Assembly (NCBI RefSeq): GCF_000832015.1
Contig: NZ_JXCJ01000001.1
Span: 3,210,364 to 3,246,408 of the forward strand
Length of the DNA stretch: 36,045 nt
From: Gilvimarinus agarilyticus
Lineage (GTDB): Bacteria > Pseudomonadota > Gammaproteobacteria > Pseudomonadales > Cellvibrionaceae
Direction of reading: 5' to 3'
The notes under the pieces were generated by a model. That model ran no database searches. It was not told where the DNA came from and worked only from the letters and a program-made list of their open reading frames with translations. Positions 33,239 to 36,045 of the stretch are shown in pieces (the first letter of the stretch is position 1; each line of letters starts with the position of its first letter). The position numbers and the translations under genes were made by a program.

Positions 33239-33490
33239 ATGATTGAGCACTGGGAAGAATCGATGGAATATTTGGATACATCTCACCCAGAGTGGGCCAG
33301 AATGTGGGATGAGCTAGCCTACTACCCCATGAACGATGGTGATCACCTGTGTATTAATGGCAGCGACTGCTGGGAGTATATGGGATCTAGCGCCGATCAC
33401 CACCACTTGCGCCACCCCAACCATCCCGCTACCGGCAGCGCCGAGTATTTTTATATAGAGCGGCCCCGGGCGGCTGTTGGCTGGGCCTAG
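33239..33490 (+). CDS. Small conserved-looking protein of unknown function
   Basis: The product has 83 residues from the ATG at 33239 or 75 from the ATG at 33263, which has a closer GGGAAG site. The sequence is rich in Trp, Tyr, His and acidic residues (EWARMWDELAYYPMN, DCWEYMGSSADHHHLRHPNHP, EYFYIERPRAAVGWA). It has no signal peptide and no membrane segment. Two Cys and a HHH/HPNH cluster could bind a metal. The even, protein-like composition and defined start support a real gene. I recognise no named family. A good -35-like TTGACA (33199-33204) is upstream, but its -10 is unclear. Confidence 0.62.
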   Translation: MIEHWEESMEYLDTSHPEWARMWDELAYYPMNDGDHLCINGSDCWEYMGSSADHHHLRHPNHPATGSAEYFYIERPRAAVGWA

Positions 33491-33531
33491 CAATACAGCG
33501 GCGCGTTACGCACGCCGCCTATCAACAACGG

Positions 33532-33798
33532 CTAGACCCCCATATTTTTTAAGGCGTTAACAATCTGCCCCAGCACCGCCGATACTTGCGGGTGCTCTTG
33601 CTCGTACTCTCCGAGCATCGCCTCTAAGGTATCCACCGGCCGCGGATCCTTTACGTCGTCGGTACCGCGCGCATGAGTATGGCGCTCTAACTCACTCATC
33701 AAACGTTTCTGTGCATCGCTCTCCCCCTCGCCGGCAAACAGTTCATGTAACCGGCCGATGAGCTGGTCGAGTTGCGAATCGGGCTCTTGTTGCGCCAT
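33532..33798 (-). CDS. DUF4404 family small protein
   Basis: The 88-residue, acidic, mainly helical protein has the DUF4404 layout: a leading LDQLIGRLHELFAGEG segment, a middle linker with Asp/Pro, and a terminal helix YEQEHPQVSAVLGQIVNALKNMGV. It has no signal peptide or membrane segment and is likely a cytoplasmic dimer or coiled-coil-type protein. Function is unknown. The gene is monocistronic, convergent with the small protein at 33239-33490 and divergent from the GtrA gene. Confidence 0.82.
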   Translation of the reverse strand: MAQQEPDSQLDQLIGRLHELFAGEGESDAQKRLMSELERHTHARGTDDVKDPRPVDTLEAMLGEYEQEHPQVSAVLGQIVNALKNMGV

Positions 33799-34077
33799 AA
33801 ATCACCTCTTAGCAATTATTGTGAATAATCTAATAACCATTAGATCATCTGGCAAAGTTAGAACTTCGCCCTGTGTCGGCTCGCAGAGTATGGTATAAAC
33901 TCCGCTGGGACCTGGGCGACTGTCTGGACTGATTTTCAGACCTCCCTGCCAAGCCCCAATATAACTGCCTCTGACAGAGCGCGTCCAGAAGCGCCTTGCA
34001 GCAATAAGAAATAACCTTAAAATCTTGAGAGTTTTATCGCCAACCCAGAGTCGCCCGCAAGCCCCAGGAGATTAAAG

Positions 34078-34503
34078 GTGGAAACACCTGTGCACAGTAA
34101 AGCATCGCCGCGCTGGTTGCGCTCTATACAGCAGCTTTTAAACTCGCAGTTCGGGCGTTTTGCCTTAGTGGGGGCCGCTGCGACGGCACTACAATACTTG
34201 CTGCTGATTGCGTTTGCCGAGTTAACATCATTAACGCCCGTCGCCAGCTCGGCGTTGGCGTTTTCGCTATCGGCGCTGGGTAACTATACCGCCAATTACT
34301 ATTTAACTTTCCAGTCCAATAAGCGCCACACCGAAGCCTTTAGCCGTTTTGCCGTTACCGCTTTAATTGGCCTATCAATAAACACGCTGGTGTTTTATCT
34401 GGCACAATTCGTATTACCGCACTACTTATTATCACAGTGTGTAGCGACCATAATCACACTTATCAGTAACTTTTTGCTGCATAAATACTGGATTTATAAA
34501 TAA
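34078..34503 (+). CDS. GtrA-family membrane protein (lipid-linked sugar flippase-like)
   Basis: GtrA proteins are proposed to flip undecaprenyl-phosphate-linked sugars across the inner membrane. The 141 residues contain four hydrophobic helices and the family motifs FGRFALVGAAATALQYLL, LSALGNYTANYYLTF and the closing TLISNFLLHKYWIYK. The GTG start at 34078 is supported by AGGAG (34066-34070) with 7-base spacing; an internal GTG is less likely. The stop is 4 bases before the next ATG, so it forms a translational unit with the GT2 gene, the usual GtrA-GtrB pair. Confidence 0.9.
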   Translation: METPVHSKASPRWLRSIQQLLNSQFGRFALVGAAATALQYLLLIAFAELTSLTPVASSALAFSLSALGNYTANYYLTFQSNKRHTEAFSRFAVTALIGLSINTLVFYLAQFVLPHYLLSQCVATIITLISNFLLHKYWIYK

Positions 34504-34507
34504 ACCT

Positions 34508-35482
34508 ATGTCGGAACCAACGTTAGCCATCGTCGCACCCTGTTACAACGAACAGGAAATGCTGCCCACCAGTATCCCGGTACTGCTAGAAACATTAGAC
34601 CGGCTCATTGCCGCCAATAAAATCAGCCCGGCCTCGCAGCTGTATTTTGTAGACGACGGCAGCCGGGACACCACATGGCAACAGCTAATCGATGCCTGCG
34701 AGCAGCACCCTGGGCGTATCGTCGCATTACGATTGTCGCGCAACAAAGGTCACCAGAATGCGTTATTGGCCGGGCTTGAAAACACCTGTGAGGATATGGT
34801 CGTCAGTATTGATGCCGACCTGCAGGACGACCCGATTAATATCGATAAAATGGTCGATGCCTATCGCGCCGGTAGTGAAGTCGTGTACGGCGTACGAGCA
34901 GCGCGCGACACCGACACCAAGTTTAAGCGCATGACCGCCGAGGGCTACTACCACGTAATGCGCAAGCTCGGCGTTGATTTGGTATTCAATCACGCCGACT
35001 TTCGCCTGATGAGCCGCCGGGCTCTTAATGCCTTGCTGGAATACCCTGAGAGCCAGTTGTTTTTGCGCGGCATGGTGCGCGAGGTGGGGTTTGACTCCGC
35101 CATCGTCGAATACGACCGCCAAAGCCGCCTTGCCGGTGAGAGCAAATACCCTCTCCGCAAGATGTTGTCACTCGCCTGGCACGGCATCTCGAGCTTCTCT
35201 ACCGCGCCGCTGCGCGCCATTACCCTACTGGGCATTACCGCCAGCGCTCTTTCGCTGTTAACCCTTCTTTGGGTTCTTGCGACACGGATGTTTACCGACA
35301 ATGCGATTCCTGGCTGGACGTCAATTCTGTTACCGCTGCTGTTTATTGGCAGTGTGCAGCTGCTTAGTTTGGGGGTTATTGGTGAATACTTGGCGAAACT
35401 CTATACCGAAGTAAAAAAACGCCCACGCTATCACATAAGCGAGCGGGTTAGCGGCACAAACCAGAGCAACAGGCGTGTGTAA
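34508..35482 (+). CDS. GT2 glycosyltransferase, GtrB/DPM1-like
   Basis: The 324 residues belong to the polyprenyl-phosphate glycosyltransferase branch of GT2, which transfers a sugar from a nucleotide donor to undecaprenyl phosphate. Visible are the opening LAIVAPCYNEQEMLP, FVDDGSRDTT, and the metal-binding SIDADLQDDP region. A lipid-acceptor segment follows (RQSRLAGESKYPLRKMLSLAWHGISSFS), then two C-terminal membrane helices. It pairs with the preceding GtrA. The third gene normally needed, a periplasmic-side integral-membrane glycosyltransferase, is not seen in the 560 bases that follow. The sugar is unknown (glucose or mannose-type are common). Confidence 0.92.
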   Translation: MSEPTLAIVAPCYNEQEMLPTSIPVLLETLDRLIAANKISPASQLYFVDDGSRDTTWQQLIDACEQHPGRIVALRLSRNKGHQNALLAGLENTCEDMVVSIDADLQDDPINIDKMVDAYRAGSEVVYGVRAARDTDTKFKRMTAEGYYHVMRKLGVDLVFNHADFRLMSRRALNALLEYPESQLFLRGMVREVGFDSAIVEYDRQSRLAGESKYPLRKMLSLAWHGISSFSTAPLRAITLLGITASALSLLTLLWVLATRMFTDNAIPGWTSILLPLLFIGSVQLLSLGVIGEYLAKLYTEVKKRPRYHISERVSGTNQSNRRV

Positions 35483-35598
35483 TCAGCCGCGCCTGTGCTA
35501 TCCTCTCGCGGTATAGCCTGCCACCCAGAGCCGAACCATAAAGCCCTGCAGATGAGGCTACTGTAGTTTTATAAAGCTTTTATTGGATGTAAATGAAA

Positions 35599-35625
35599 GG
35601 CCCCGTCGTTTCACAAAACGAGGCC
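35599..35625 (+). terminator. Hairpin downstream of the GT2 gene
   Basis: GGCC (35599-35602) and TCGTTT (35606-35611) pair with AAACGA (35616-35621) and GGCC (35622-35625) around CACA, with a 3-base bulge. No strong U-run follows. It may be a weak terminator or a leader hairpin of the next gene. Confidence 0.4.
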
Positions 35626-35659
35626 AGCGGCTTAGTTTAGCCTACATGGAGTGCTGTAT

Positions 35660-36045
35660 ATGGCAAAGTTGGAATGTCAGTTTTTTCCCGGAACACCAGC
35701 CACCTGGAGCTGCGCCGAGTGCGATACCGTGTATGGCGAACGGTGTATACCTGCCGGCCATAGCCACCACTGGGGCCAACGCCATCCGGCGTGCATCCGC
35801 TGCAATCAACCCTTGTCCTATCTCGGCAACGCGACCGACGCCAAGCCCTTTTGGCAGCAACTCCCCCATTTTTTCAGTTACCCACTGCAGGCCCGTGCCC
35901 TTGTGGTTTTAGGGCTGCTAACCCTGCTTAACACCTTCATCAATGGTGGGCTTACCGGTCTGATTGCAAGCTTATTCAGTATGGCGGTGCTGATCAAATA
36001 CGGTTTTGCCATCATTAACGAGCGCGGCCAGGGGCTTACTGAGGC
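35660..36045 (+). CDS. Zinc-ribbon/B-box-like membrane protein (3' end outside window)
   Basis: The frame from ATG 35660 stays open to the last base and encodes at least 128 residues. A GGAG site lies 8 bases upstream. The first 55 residues carry Cys and His pairs (WSCAECDTVYGERC, then HSHHWGQRHPACIRCNQ), a likely zinc-binding ribbon or B-box-like module. Two hydrophobic helices follow (ALVVLGLLTLLNTFI and LTGLIASLFSMAVLIKYGF). The layout, an N-terminal zinc ribbon followed by membrane helices, is common among uncharacterised gammaproteobacterial proteins. Function cannot be assigned, and the missing C-terminus may hold another domain. Overlapping frames at this site are not protein-like. Confidence 0.8.
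   Translation, partial: MAKLECQFFPGTPATWSCAECDTVYGERCIPAGHSHHWGQRHPACIRCNQPLSYLGNATDAKPFWQQLPHFFSYPLQARALVVLGLLTLLNTFINGGLTGLIASLFSMAVLIKYGFAIINERGQGLTE

Noticed and set aside
33062-33286. A 74-codon hydrophobic frame on the minus strand
   Set aside because: It overlaps the start of the 33239 gene, has no ribosome site and looks like chance translation of AT-rich DNA.
35583-35912. A 109-codon frame at the right end
   Set aside because: It is out of frame with the zinc-ribbon gene, which has a GGAG site, paired cysteines and membrane helices.
1-36045. tRNA, rRNA, CRISPR arrays, insertion sequences, prophage
   Set aside because: I looked for T-loop motifs, regular direct repeats with spacers and transposase or integrase motifs and saw none; a tRNAscan or ISfinder search would be decisive.

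Overview
The window looks like chromosomal DNA of a marine or plant-degrading gammaproteobacterium, probably near Cellvibrionaceae (Saccharophagus/Teredinibacter/Simiduia type). The evidence is a secreted GH5 enzyme with a polyserine linker and CBM6, a gammaproteobacterial prfB frameshift site, the prfB-lysS gene order, and YaeQ, SmpB and CueR-type proteins. This placement is inference; no rRNA or other taxonomic marker is present. Coding density is high. I found no tRNA, rRNA, CRISPR array, transposase or phage gene.

Layout. 1-7.3 kb: the 3' part of smpB, an NSS sodium symporter, a large surface lipoprotein, a Met/His-rich outer-membrane protein (minus strand), two tandem DUF4136 lipoproteins and a glycine-zipper lipoprotein. 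7.6-15.6 kb: a urea-nitrogen block of allophanate hydrolase followed by urtABCDE, a complete urea ABC transporter. A well-spaced sigma-54 promoter precedes allophanate hydrolase, a structured leader precedes urtA, a hairpin separates urtA from urtB, and a heptameric repeat array separates urtD from urtE. Urea carboxylase, the enzyme that makes allophanate, is absent. 15.6-16.9 kb: a convergent Bcr/CflA drug-efflux MFS gene.

17.3-27 kb: a glucan-utilisation block. It holds a GH5 glucanase lipoprotein and a GH3 beta-glucosidase on the plus strand, a GH18-like protein without signal peptide, a LacI repressor, and a divergent glucose/galactose-type MFS transporter whose -35 box lies inside a perfect 16-bp operator. 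Secreted GH5 would cut glucan, GH3 would release glucose, and the MFS carrier would import it under LacI control. 26-31.1 kb: a minus-strand run of prfB (programmed +1 frameshift), lysS, yaeQ, cnoX-like and a DUF4380 lipoprotein, ending at a bidirectional terminator shared with the sugar transporter.

Upstream of prfB lies a roughly 266-bp palindromic, non-coding element (31132-31397) with imperfect terminal inverted repeats and a UUCG-capped hairpin. It is one of the least explained pieces of the window. 31.4-33 kb: a cueR-like regulator and a Cu/Zn efflux permease behind a textbook MerR promoter with a 19-bp spacer. 33-36 kb: a small unknown protein, a DUF4404 protein, a GtrA/GT2 pair and the start of a zinc-ribbon membrane protein cut by the window edge.
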